From assembly GCA_013287465.1 (NCBI GenBank), contig JABDDS010000009.1, positions 1 through 44,682 on the forward strand: a stretch of 44,682 nt of DNA. Direction: 5' to 3'. This DNA comes from Chlamydiota bacterium. GTDB taxonomy: Bacteria; Chlamydiota; Chlamydiia; Chlamydiales; Parachlamydiaceae. The notes beneath the pieces are model-generated. The model saw nothing but the letters and a program-made list of their open reading frames with translations, made no database searches and had not been told where the DNA came from. This document shows positions 16,944 to 24,009 of the stretch, piece after piece (positions within the stretch are counted from its first letter, which is position 1; each line of letters opens with the position of its first letter). A program made the translations under genes and the position numbers.

Positions 16944-16973
16944 TTCACATATTTTCCACATTCAGGATATAAT
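16944..16973 (+). promoter_or_regulatory. Candidate sigma-66/70-type promoter for the ankyrin gene
   Basis: TTCACA (16944-16949), an 18-nt spacer and a perfect TATAAT (16968-16973), about 50 bases before the ATG at 17024. Another TATAAT lies at 16989-16994. The call is from motif matching only. Confidence 0.5.
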
Positions 16974-17023
16974 CTTTCCGCAACAAGATATAATTTTATT
17001 AAATAATCAAAAAGGAAAAATCA

Positions 17024-18001
17024 ATGGATCCAACAAAAACAAATACACCTTCTGGATGTAGCTTAAATAATCCATTTCTAGAGGTGCGAGGTAATCTAGA
17101 CGGAATGTGCTCCACTATTGTAAACGGCGTCAGCTATACGGTCATTGATGTTGCGACACCTCCGATAAGGGCTGCGGTGCCTCAGGTGGATTTATGGGAC
17201 CTATCACAACGACTCTACAGTCGGGTTTCTTCTCAGCCTTCATTGCCACCAGCCCCCTCATCAGCAGCCCCTTCAAAAGATAGTGATTTGAAACCAACTC
17301 CAGATCTCGCTCCTTCAACAGCACTCGTAGTGAAGAAAAATCCGTGTGCTGAAGGTCACTGTAAATATAATACACATTTGAACGCAATTTCCTCTGAAAT
17401 AAAAGAAAGTAAAAATATAAACTTCATCAACTATTTGGGACGAGAAAAATATCCCGTCCTTGAGGCAATTATTCATAAAACCTACAAGAAGAATAAATGT
17501 TGCTGTTCGTTTAACCTGATGAAATCTCTTCTAACATCTAACGCCGATCCTAATCAAACATCTTTTTATGACACATCCCCCCTATTTTTGGCAGCTGCGT
17601 ATGGGCGTTTTGACTACGTAAATCTTTTGCTTGAAGCCAAAGCCAAAGTTAATATTTGGGATCCCGAACCCGGCTTAACTATTCAAGACTCCAGTTTTCC
17701 GGACGACTCCTTTAGGTTTCATCATGCAATTAATACGATGGTACAAGATAAATCTGTGAAAATGCTTCAATTGTTAGTTGACAATGGATTGAGATTACCT
17801 CCTAGTTTTCAAACGATCAGAGAATTAGATCCTGGTCATAGCCCAGATTATCAAGAAAATGTCATAGCTGTTCGAGCATCTCTTGATACTGTTATAGGAG
17901 AGTCTATAAAGGAACGTCACCTGATTCAAATAATTACGGACTGTCTTTTTGTAGCCGTACCAAAAGACAAACAAATCAATCAGGACACGAAAAAACCTTA
18001 A
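17024..18001 (+). CDS. Ankyrin-repeat protein; candidate secreted effector
   Basis: A 325-residue protein with no signal peptide. Residues 70-105 are a Pro/Ser/Ala-rich linker (SLPPAPSSAAPSKDSDLKP). At least one clear ankyrin repeat is visible at about 178-212: TSFYDTSPLFLAAAYGRFDY then VNLLLEAKAKVNIWD. It is preceded by a degenerate one (LMKSLLTSNADPNQ) and followed by another (SVKMLQLLVDNGLRLPP). A Cys-rich spot (KNKCCCSF) lies near 156-163. Ankyrin proteins of intracellular bacteria often bind host proteins; secretion is inferred, not shown. The start is supported by AAGGA seven bases upstream. It is followed by a large hairpin shared with the convergent khpA gene. Confidence 0.75.
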   Translation: MDPTKTNTPSGCSLNNPFLEVRGNLDGMCSTIVNGVSYTVIDVATPPIRAAVPQVDLWDLSQRLYSRVSSQPSLPPAPSSAAPSKDSDLKPTPDLAPSTALVVKKNPCAEGHCKYNTHLNAISSEIKESKNINFINYLGREKYPVLEAIIHKTYKKNKCCCSFNLMKSLLTSNADPNQTSFYDTSPLFLAAAYGRFDYVNLLLEAKAKVNIWDPEPGLTIQDSSFPDDSFRFHHAINTMVQDKSVKMLQLLVDNGLRLPPSFQTIRELDPGHSPDYQENVIAVRASLDTVIGESIKERHLIQIITDCLFVAVPKDKQINQDTKKP

Positions 18002-18016
18002 TCAATACATTTTCAA

Positions 18017-18077
18017 TTCGATTTCAAATTATAGGGTCATAGCACACCTGTTGTGCGCTCCTATAATTTGAATCGAA
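18017..18077. terminator. Hairpin between convergent genes, likely bidirectional terminator
   Basis: An 18-bp stem with one bulged base (TTCGATTtCAAATTATAGG against CCTATAATTTGAATCGAA) encloses a second hairpin, GCACA/TGTGC. It lies between the 3' ends of the ankyrin and khpA genes. There is no long T-run, so termination efficiency is uncertain. Confidence 0.55.
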
Positions 18078-18100
18078 CAATTCCTTAGAATCTAAAGGAT

Positions 18101-18364
18101 CTAGAATGTATCTTCAGGAACAGGGGCGCCGCCATCTTCGAGGATTTCAAGATTCACGCGAATTCCATTGCGACTCGCCACCGACATTAACAGGGTGCGG
18201 ATTGCATTAATTGTTTTTCCTTTTTTGCCGATGATCTTACCAATGTCAGATTTTTCTACCGACAATTCAATGATCAATGTTTGGGTACCCCCAATCTCGT
18301 TGATTTTCACCTTATCCGGGTGATCCACCAAATTCTTAACTATATAAGCAACAAATTCTTTCAT
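18101..18364 (-). CDS. khpA: KH-domain RNA-binding protein (KhpA/YlqC family)
   Basis: A short single-KH-domain protein (87 residues from the chosen ATG). The core is LSVEKSDIGKIIGKKGKTINAIRTLLMSVA, with the GKKG loop that grips single-stranded RNA. An N-terminal MKEFVAYIVKNLVDHPDKVKI block and a short acidic tail (EDGGAPVPEDTF) complete it. The family binds RNA globally and often works with KhpB in cell-division or translation control. The open frame extends to a TTG at 18382, but the ATG at 18364 has AAGGA seven bases upstream. In many bacteria khpA sits with rpsP and trmD; here it stands alone between unrelated genes. Confidence 0.92.
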   Translation of the reverse strand: MKEFVAYIVKNLVDHPDKVKINEIGGTQTLIIELSVEKSDIGKIIGKKGKTINAIRTLLMSVASRNGIRVNLEILEDGGAPVPEDTF

Positions 18365-18515
18365 GTTTCGATCCTTGTTCAAGTGTGAAGTTTAGTTTCT
18401 TCCTAAATCCTACGTTAAAGCATTCACTTGATATTCATCCAGAAAAAAGTATTTTTTGCGATAAAAAAGTTATTTTTCTCTCTTAAAATGAGCCATTCCT
18501 TCATAATTATGGGCT

Positions 18516-20027
18516 ATGAATGAAAATCAAGACATTTCCCGACGGTTACTCGATTTAGCGGTAACTTGTGGTAGAAAACACAAAAGCACTCAAACTGGCT
18601 ACCTTCATTACTGCTATAATGAACAAGGAGATGCTCCACACCTTTCCATCCCGACGGTAGAAAATTTTCTTTTTGTCCTGACTCTCATGAAAACACGCGT
18701 TGCCGACCATGTGAATGAGGCTAAAATAATGCTGGAAGGGCTCCTTCACTTTCAAAACCTATCAGATGACACGATTGGTTTTGGAAATTTTCCTATCTAC
18801 CTCCACGAATTTCCCCAATGCAAAGAACGATTTAACAGTGTTCAGATTGCGATAACGTTTTATTGGATACTCAAGCTCTTCCACCAAGTCCTTGGTCAAC
18901 AACTCAAAACACGGTTAGAAAAAGCATTCACATTGCTTCTCAAACAATGTTTAAGGAATCATCAGGAGAAGCCTGCCCCCTACCAGATAGCAGTCAAAAT
19001 AGCAGCCGCGGCCAAAATGGGAGGAGCTCTCCTCAACGATATAGAGATCGAATCGCAAGGTTCCTTGCTATTAAAAGAGATAGAGCACATAAAAAATCCA
19101 ACCGCTTGGTACTGTCCAGAGGCGATGGGAGAAATCCTCACCGGCCTTGCAATACTCCATCACAGCCTCAAAAATAGCCCCTGGAACGATTTTTGGGAGC
19201 ACCTACAACGCACTTGGCATCGACAAGCCTGCTGCTATGTAGGCCCGGCACTAAAAGTAGGACAACGAAGAAGTGAACCTCAGGTGACGGTCTACGATCT
19301 CTTTTTAAGCAGTTTTTCAGATACACTTTCCTCTCGCATATTAAAAGAAACCCCAATCCATCTGAAAGCCGCCTTGATTCCTTACAGCGATAATAAACTT
19401 TCAATTCCAAGTTATCCTATCAACTATAAAGGGACGATTGAAGGGAGCTCATGGCAACTCCACCATGATCGCGATATTGCATATAGTCTTATTGAACAAG
19501 GACAACTCACATTTCACTCCCCGCAAGAAAGAGAATTTCATCCTTTACAGATCATTTGGGGCGATCAAGAGCGGGTCCATTCCTTCGTCTGTCAGGGGGG
19601 CAGCTGCAAAAATATGGTATTCTCTGCTGAAGACCCCACAACCATCTCTTTGACATTTACCTTAAATGACAAAGTTGAAGTGGAAGACCGGGACAAAAAC
19701 CGTGAAATCACTTTCGCTATCGATGCTTTTCCTGGAATGCATTTTCTTGTCTCGGGGGAAAAATCATCCACCTTCCGCCTCAATGAGCCTGTGCTTCTAA
19801 AGAGCGGAAACCATTCCCTAGAAATTGTCTTTGAGCGTACCGAAGGGGAAGGTCGGTTTATCGGACACCGCAATCTGGGCAACCGCTCCTCACAGGTTGA
19901 GACAAAAGGAGAGCTGCGATTTCAAGCGCACGACTGGTTGGTGTTCCTACGGACGATCAGCCGATCAGAACATTGCCTTCTCACAGCGAAAATCACCATC
20001 GCAGAAAATGACGAAGCATGTATTTGA
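18516..20027 (+). CDS. Conserved-looking protein of unknown function, possible helical toroid plus beta domain
   Basis: I do not recognise this 503-residue protein. It has no signal peptide or membrane segment. The first 270 residues look alpha-helical, with repeated helix pairs (FLFVLTLMKTRVADHVNEAK, FYWILKLFHQVLGQQLKTRLEKAF, GEILTGLAILHHSL). The rest is strand-rich (STFRLNEPVLLKSGNHSLEIVFER and WLVFLRTISRSEHCLLTAKITIAE). An alpha-toroid followed by a beta-sandwich occurs in heparinase-like and related carbohydrate-active proteins, but no catalytic motif can be pointed to. Its end overlaps the start of the next lipoprotein gene by 10 nt, so the pair is probably translated together and may share a role at the envelope. 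Confidence 0.7.
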   Translation: MNENQDISRRLLDLAVTCGRKHKSTQTGYLHYCYNEQGDAPHLSIPTVENFLFVLTLMKTRVADHVNEAKIMLEGLLHFQNLSDDTIGFGNFPIYLHEFPQCKERFNSVQIAITFYWILKLFHQVLGQQLKTRLEKAFTLLLKQCLRNHQEKPAPYQIAVKIAAAAKMGGALLNDIEIESQGSLLLKEIEHIKNPTAWYCPEAMGEILTGLAILHHSLKNSPWNDFWEHLQRTWHRQACCYVGPALKVGQRRSEPQVTVYDLFLSSFSDTLSSRILKETPIHLKAALIPYSDNKLSIPSYPINYKGTIEGSSWQLHHDRDIAYSLIEQGQLTFHSPQEREFHPLQIIWGDQERVHSFVCQGGSCKNMVFSAEDPTTISLTFTLNDKVEVEDRDKNREITFAIDAFPGMHFLVSGEKSSTFRLNEPVLLKSGNHSLEIVFERTEGEGRFIGHRNLGNRSSQVETKGELRFQAHDWLVFLRTISRSEHCLLTAKITIAENDEACI

Positions 20028-20818
20028 TTACGATGATTATTTTGAGTCTTTTCTTTATTCAAGGATGCTCAACACCGCAGACAGCCGCCTATCGCGAGAT
20101 GTATGCTCATCTTAAAGCCCCTCAAGTGGAGGTTGAACCCTTCATTGATAGCGATTACTACCTCATGATATTTGTCGATGCCCGGCATTTAGATTACACC
20201 AACAATTGTTCATTTTTAAATACCGTCGCCAAACATCCAAGCGATGGCAGTAAAAATCGGGATGTCGGGCACTCATGGATCTATTTACACGGTCCGATTG
20301 ATATTGAGGGTGGACATTCAGGAGAGTTAGGCATTATACAACCCAAATATTTCGATGGAATCATGGATTACATCGATTATGGGTATGTTTTCAAAGAAGA
20401 CTGTTCGCTTCCTTTCCGTTATGAACCCAATCCGATTAAATATCTTTGGGAAATCCAGCATGATGGGTTCTTCCAAAGAGGCTCTGGCGGTCATATCCCC
20501 ACATATGCAGTCAAAATAGATCTCACACCTGAGCAATTTGAGCGGATCTACTCTTTTATCTGTTCCTATGATTATACCCACTATTCGATTACCGGAAATC
20601 AATGCTCCTCATTTGTCTCCCATATCGCAGTTCTTGCCGACCTAGATTTAGAGTGTGAGGTCACCATGAAAATCGAGCCCGAAATTTACTACAGAGGAAG
20701 AACGGTGCGATTATGGTCTGATCCTTCTTTTTCCCTCATCACGATATCCTCCCCTGATATCCTAGAAAAAAGTCTCATGAAAGCCACCACCGAAGGCAAA
20801 TGCATAAGAGTGAAGTAA
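20018..20818 (+). CDS. Putative lipoprotein with NlpC/DUF4105-like Cys-His fold
   Basis: A 266-residue protein. The N-terminus MYLITMIILSLFFIQGC is a short lipoprotein signal with lipid-attachment Cys17. The mature part has GHSWIYLHG (His85), GGHIPTYAVKIDLTPEQF and NQCSSFVSHIAVLADL (Cys196). A conserved GHSW and an N-x-CSSF helix are the layout of permuted papain-like (NlpC/P60, DUF4105) proteins, which cut peptides or amides in the envelope. The catalytic Cys196/His85 pairing is inference. It overlaps the upstream unknown gene by 10 nt. The last codon and stop lie inside a 25-nt direct repeat (20813-20837). Confidence 0.7.
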   Translation: MYLITMIILSLFFIQGCSTPQTAAYREMYAHLKAPQVEVEPFIDSDYYLMIFVDARHLDYTNNCSFLNTVAKHPSDGSKNRDVGHSWIYLHGPIDIEGGHSGELGIIQPKYFDGIMDYIDYGYVFKEDCSLPFRYEPNPIKYLWEIQHDGFFQRGSGGHIPTYAVKIDLTPEQFERIYSFICSYDYTHYSITGNQCSSFVSHIAVLADLDLECEVTMKIEPEIYYRGRTVRLWSDPSFSLITISSPDILEKSLMKATTEGKCIRVK

Positions 20819-20891
20819 CAAATCTGTTACTTATTGACAAGCGCATCATCTTTTGTGCTTGCCAATAAGTAACAAATCTGTTACTTATTGA
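20813..20891. repeat. Paired 25-nt direct repeats with internal palindromes
   Basis: The 25-nt unit (AAGTAACA-AATC-TGTTACTT plus ATTGA) occurs at 20813-20837 and 20867-20891. Each unit can form an 8-bp hairpin. Together the segment between them also pairs as TGTTACTTATTG...AAGC with GCTTG...CAATAAGTAACA. It joins the lipoprotein stop to the ATPase start, so it could be a terminator/operator region or a repeat-element remnant. Confidence 0.75.
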
Positions 20892-20894
20892 AGA

Positions 20895-22031
20895 ATGAAA
20901 AAGCGACAAATGAACCCATTCAAGTTTGGAGACCCTGTAGAGGGAGATTTTTATCTACCTCGAGAAAATCTTTCCAAACTTGTGTCTCAATTTCTTATGA
21001 ACCATATTAATGTGGTTTTGATTGGTCCGCGACGCTTTGGAAAAACCTCATTTGCACTCAATTTATTAGCTTATTTTCATGAAAATTCCTTTTCTACATT
21101 ATTTGTAGACGTCTTTAATATGACATCTCATAAAGATTTTCTCCACCAAATGCTGAGAGCATTACACACGAAAAAAACCTGGTTAGACAATCTTAAAGGG
21201 ATGGGTAAATCACTGATAAGAACCCGACCAAAATTAAATGCCGCTTTTGATCCGATTTCCGGACAACCATCATTCAGTCTTGGCTTAGACACGCAAGAAG
21301 ATAAAGATATAAAAGAACAGATTCAAGATGTTTTGACCCTGCTGGAATCATTAGGAGAACAAGTCATTATTGTCATTGATGAATTTCAGAAAATTACAGA
21401 AATTGACGACAATGGATGGCTTGAAGCTACGTTAAGAACCCATATGCAACAAATGAAAAACACCTCATTTCTGCTTACTGGATCCAGAAGGTCTATTATT
21501 TACGATATGCTTAATAATTCCTCCAGACCATTCTATCGTTCTTGCCAATCAATAGAATTCCCTGCATTCGGAGAAGAATTTACTAACTGGGTTATCGGAA
21601 GGTTTTCAAGCATTGGAGTCAGTTGTGATCGAGATGCTGTTAATCACCTTAGAAAACTTGTTCAAGACACCCCAAACTATGTTCAAATGGTCTGTTTTCA
21701 TCTTGTAGCGGAAGGAAAAACCACTATAAGAGTAGAAGAGATCGATTCTGCCTTAATCACAGTTGTTAAGCAAAATGCCTACGCCTACCAAACATTATTA
21801 AATTCCTTATCGTTAATGCAGCAAAGGGTGCTTAGACTAGCTGCCATCGAAGGAAGACAAATATTCGCCAAAGAACTCCTCGTAAAATACGAAATTTCAG
21901 GTTCTCCTGCGCTATCGTCTGCAATTAAAGCCCTTAAAATGAAGGGGATCTTGGATGAAGAAGAAACAGGTAAAGGGACTGTAATTTTTGATGATCCACT
22001 TTTTGCCATCTGGCTAAAGCTCACCTTCTAG
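20895..22031 (+). CDS. Stand-alone AAA-family ATPase with winged-helix tail (ATPase_2-like)
   Basis: A 378-residue protein of the group first noted in archaea. MNPFKFGDPVEGDFY matches the family's N-terminal signature. The Walker A motif is GPRRFGKTS (44-52), Walker B is VIIVIDEF (157-164), and a sensor-1-like FLLTGSRRS follows. The C-terminal 70 residues (LSLMQQRVLRLAAIEGRQIF to VIFDDPLFAIWLKL) form a winged helix. Function is unclear; members often occur as orphan NTPases near mobile DNA. Two starts are possible: the ATG at 20895 just after the direct repeat, or the ATG at 20910, which begins the family signature. Confidence 0.85.
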   Translation: MKKRQMNPFKFGDPVEGDFYLPRENLSKLVSQFLMNHINVVLIGPRRFGKTSFALNLLAYFHENSFSTLFVDVFNMTSHKDFLHQMLRALHTKKTWLDNLKGMGKSLIRTRPKLNAAFDPISGQPSFSLGLDTQEDKDIKEQIQDVLTLLESLGEQVIIVIDEFQKITEIDDNGWLEATLRTHMQQMKNTSFLLTGSRRSIIYDMLNNSSRPFYRSCQSIEFPAFGEEFTNWVIGRFSSIGVSCDRDAVNHLRKLVQDTPNYVQMVCFHLVAEGKTTIRVEEIDSALITVVKQNAYAYQTLLNSLSLMQQRVLRLAAIEGRQIFAKELLVKYEISGSPALSSAIKALKMKGILDEEETGKGTVIFDDPLFAIWLKLTF

Positions 22032-22057
22032 GGTGTGGTTATACTATACATGAGAAG

Positions 22058-22150
22058 GGTTTAAACGTAGAGACGCAGAAGCACAAAGATAGGGAAAGGA
22101 AATTTCTGGGCTCAGGGATGAACGAGAACAGGATAGTGAGAATCAGGGAG
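22058..22150. repeat. Dispersed repeat, GCAAAGACGC family, copy 2 (diverged)
   Basis: Begins GGTTTAAACGTAGAGACGCAG and ends at AATCAGGGAG, with the same block order as 35820-35926 but more differences. It runs directly into the hairpin at 22147. Confidence 0.7.
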
Positions 22151-22210
22151 TGCGAAAGTCCTCTTTCGCTTTGCCTTAAATAACAAAGCGAAAGAGGGCT
22201 TTCGCACTCC
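22147..22210. repeat. 27-bp-stem hairpin (GGAGTGCGAAAG ... CTTTCGCACTCC)
   Basis: The arms 22147-22173 and 22184-22210 pair along 27 bases with a single G-U type difference and a 10-nt loop. Each arm contains its own CGAAAG/CTTTCG inversion. There is no T-run after either arm. Confidence 0.85.
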
Positions 22211-22390
22211 AAACGCTTCGCGTGGCAATAGAAACATGTTGAAACATAGTCTAAAATGATTCCCGTTTCCGTGTATTTTATCAACCCTCACTTTTAATCG
22301 CACCCTTCATCGCATGTTCTTATTATTTCATTTGATTTTTATTAAGATATCATGTATAATCCGTTTTTATTCTTTAACAGAGGTTATTTT

Positions 22391-23173
22391 ATGCAAATAT
22401 ATAATACTATTAGTAATTTTTTTTATCCACCATTAGAGATTCCGGCACCAATTCAGATTCCAGGTTTTAAAATTGTTCATACCTACCCAGGCGATTTGGA
22501 TTCATCCATGGTGACAGCTGAATTCGTTGATGCCGATACGCTTAAAATCTCTTTTCCCGGTCTTTCTAGTGACATCAATTTTACTGCCCGTAGACAAGAT
22601 ATTTTTGCAAGCAATCCAAACAATGATCTAGACATAGCGATAATCAACGCCGCAAACAGGCATCTTGGTGGCGGTGGTGGAATTGACGGGGCTATCCACA
22701 GTAAAGGTGGTGCTAGCTACGGAGCGGGCCATGCAAAGCTAAAAGAACAATATCGTTCTCAGTACGTCGAAGGCCATGCTGCCATGATTGGAAGTGGAGA
22801 ACTCAGGAGAAAATATCACATCAATAACGTCATTGTTGTTGCTGGACCTCAAGGCAAACCCACTGAAGAAGCACAAGGTCAAGGTCAGCTTTATTCTTGT
22901 TTATTTAATAGCCTTGTATTGGCCCATAGCCAGGGAAAAACAGCCGTGGCCTCTCCTGCAATCAGCACAGGAATCTTTGGTTTTCCAAATGATGTAGCTG
23001 CACAAGTTTTCAAAAGAGCTGTGTTTGATTTCTACCACCAACATCCAGACACCACAGTAAGAACAGTTTCTATTCATTACCTCCCTACTGATCCGGATTC
23101 AAGCCTGCAGGCATATAAATCATCTAATATTTCTTTGGAAAATATTGAACCGATTTATACGACAGATGTTTAA
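22391..23173 (+). CDS. Macro-domain protein (ADP-ribose binding/hydrolysing type)
   Basis: A 260-residue protein from the chosen ATG. The macro signature is intact: AIINAANRHLGGGGGIDGAIH (NAAN at residues 86-89, the Gly run and DGAIH at 93-103). SPAISTGIFGFPNDVAAQVF supplies the second phosphate-binding loop. The Asn and Gly-rich loops are those of ADP-ribosyl-hydrolase-type macro domains. It could remove ADP-ribose from host or bacterial proteins; in an intracellular bacterium a secreted role is plausible but unproven. The frame is open from an ATG at 22352. The ATG at 22391 has CAGAGG seven bases upstream and is preferred. The last 24 bases are part of a 43-nt segment repeated at 23967-24009. 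Confidence 0.88.
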   Translation: MQIYNTISNFFYPPLEIPAPIQIPGFKIVHTYPGDLDSSMVTAEFVDADTLKISFPGLSSDINFTARRQDIFASNPNNDLDIAIINAANRHLGGGGGIDGAIHSKGGASYGAGHAKLKEQYRSQYVEGHAAMIGSGELRRKYHINNVIVVAGPQGKPTEEAQGQGQLYSCLFNSLVLAHSQGKTAVASPAISTGIFGFPNDVAAQVFKRAVFDFYHQHPDTTVRTVSIHYLPTDPDSSLQAYKSSNISLENIEPIYTTDV

Positions 23174-23192
23174 TGATCAAGAAAATTGCAAG
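23150..23192. repeat. 43-nt segment repeated in direct orientation at 23967-24009
   Basis: The two copies agree at 37 of 43 positions by hand alignment. The first covers the 3' end of the macro gene (PIYTTDV-stop). The second reads LIYTIDI-stop in the same frame, and on the minus strand it also contains the end of the Fic gene. Confidence 0.75.
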
Positions 23193-23204
23193 CAATTCGA
23201 TATT

Positions 23205-23242
23205 TATACCGAAACACCTTCAAAAGTTGGCGTTTCGGTATA
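23205..23242 (+). terminator. Hairpin after the macro-domain gene
   Basis: TATACCGAAACACC pairs with GGCGTTTCGGTATA (14-bp stem, one mismatch) around TTCAAAAGTT, 32 bases after the stop codon. There is no T-run, so this may be a structured 3' end rather than a classic terminator. Confidence 0.45.
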
Positions 23243-23283
23243 GTACGGCACAAATATTCAATCCCGTGTAGTATACTATTCAA

Positions 23284-23326
23284 AGCCTGACCCCAATGCC
23301 GTTGCTTATCCAAGAACTCGCATTAA
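23284..23326. repeat. Partial copy of the GGGGTCTGGCTTGG palindromic family
   Basis: AGCCTGACCCCAATGCCGTT followed by GCTTATCCAAGAACTCGCATTAA matches, as reverse complement, the left outer arm of the element at 41904-42128. It overlaps the stop codon (23323-23325) of the minus-strand membrane-protein gene. Confidence 0.75.
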
Positions 23327-23940
23327 GGGACTGGTATTGGCCGCACCGGTGGAGGGCGACTAAGCACAAATTCTATTGCAGCTGCATTTGCAAGTGTAAC
23401 AACAACTGAGGAGACTAAAGGAACAATAAAACTAATACTTGACAGGTTTGAATCGAAATTGGAAATTCGAAGCACAGGGAAATTGGCTACCCATAATATT
23501 GAGTGAATGACAGATGAAAGAACATTTATTTTTAATAGAATCTTAGACAACTGAATAACAAGATTATCCGAATAGTTAATTCTCCTGTCACAAGCAACTC
23601 CAGCTGGTATTGAGTTAGCTACGAAAGGAATGAATAGTCCGGTCACTAACATACCTTGATCAGCCCCATTCCATCTATTACCAGTAGCTAAGAGCACGAG
23701 ACATGCGCCAACAAATGCTACACTTGACCCTAAAAGAGTGACCCTTGCAGTTCGTTCTCCCGCTCCTGTCCATCTTGAAATGACTTCGGCAGCCACTCGC
23801 ACTCCACTTCTACAAACATTCTCAGGTACTTGAAGAATGAAACGAGCAATCTCTGTAAATCTCGAACAGCATAAAATCAGAGGAGGCAAATGAGCTTCTT
23901 CAATGAGTGGTTGTTGTAGTACAGGTTCTAGCCCTAGCAT
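23323..23940 (-). CDS. Membrane protein of unknown function, four hydrophobic segments
   Basis: Not recognised. From the chosen ATG it has 205 residues. A Leu/Pro-rich N-terminus is followed by four hydrophobic stretches: VTLLGSSVAFVGACLVLLA, GMLVTGLFIPFVANSIPA, ILLKINVLSSVIHSILWVA and FIVPLVSSVVVTLANAAAI, then a Pro-rich tail (RPPPVRPIPVP). Paired hydrophobic segments recall chlamydial inclusion-membrane proteins, but the pattern is too general for a call. The frame is open to 24012; the ATG at 23940 has AGGAG seven bases upstream. The stop codon lies inside a dispersed-repeat fragment (23284-23326). It lies downstream of, and in the same direction as, the Fic gene. Confidence 0.6.
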   Translation of the reverse strand: MLGLEPVLQQPLIEEAHLPPLILCCSRFTEIARFILQVPENVCRSGVRVAAEVISRWTGAGERTARVTLLGSSVAFVGACLVLLATGNRWNGADQGMLVTGLFIPFVANSIPAGVACDRRINYSDNLVIQLSKILLKINVLSSVIHSILWVANFPVLRISNFDSNLSSISFIVPLVSSVVVTLANAAAIEFVLSRPPPVRPIPVP

Positions 23941-23966
23941 AAATAAGCTCCTACAGTATTTAAATA

Positions 23967-24009
23967 CTGATTTATACGATAGATATTTAATGATCAAGAA
24001 GATTGTAAC
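23967..24009. repeat. Second copy of the 43-nt macro 3'-end segment
   Basis: See 23150-23192. This copy sits at the 3' end of the Fic gene (minus strand) and upstream of the membrane-protein start. Confidence 0.75.

Larger units (their letters stand above)
16253..17023. other. Gene-free stretch between tRNA-Asp and the ankyrin gene
   Basis: 771 bases without a supportable gene. It holds the inverted repeat at 16312-16448, small hairpins near 16477-16494 (CTTCCA/TGGAAG) and in the 16540s (GAGAAGG/CCTTCTC), a copy of the CAGTTTCGAAAGAAG family at 16864-16923, and a promoter-like sequence at 16944-16973. A 67-codon minus-strand frame here runs through the repeat and is not convincing. Confidence 0.7.
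22032..22390. other. Gene-free stretch before the macro-domain gene
   Basis: 359 bases containing two repeat features (22058-22150 and 22147-22210) and an AT-rich leader. Minus-strand short frames here follow the repeat and have no recognisable product. Confidence 0.6.

Noticed and set aside
16758-16961. 67-codon minus-strand frame
   Set aside because: It runs through a dispersed repeat copy and a promoter-like site, with no ribosome site or recognisable protein.
20895-22031. Transposition helper ATPase (IstB/TniB-like)
   Set aside because: The N-terminal MNPFKFGDPV signature and winged-helix tail fit the archaeal-type ATPase group instead, and no transposase is nearby.
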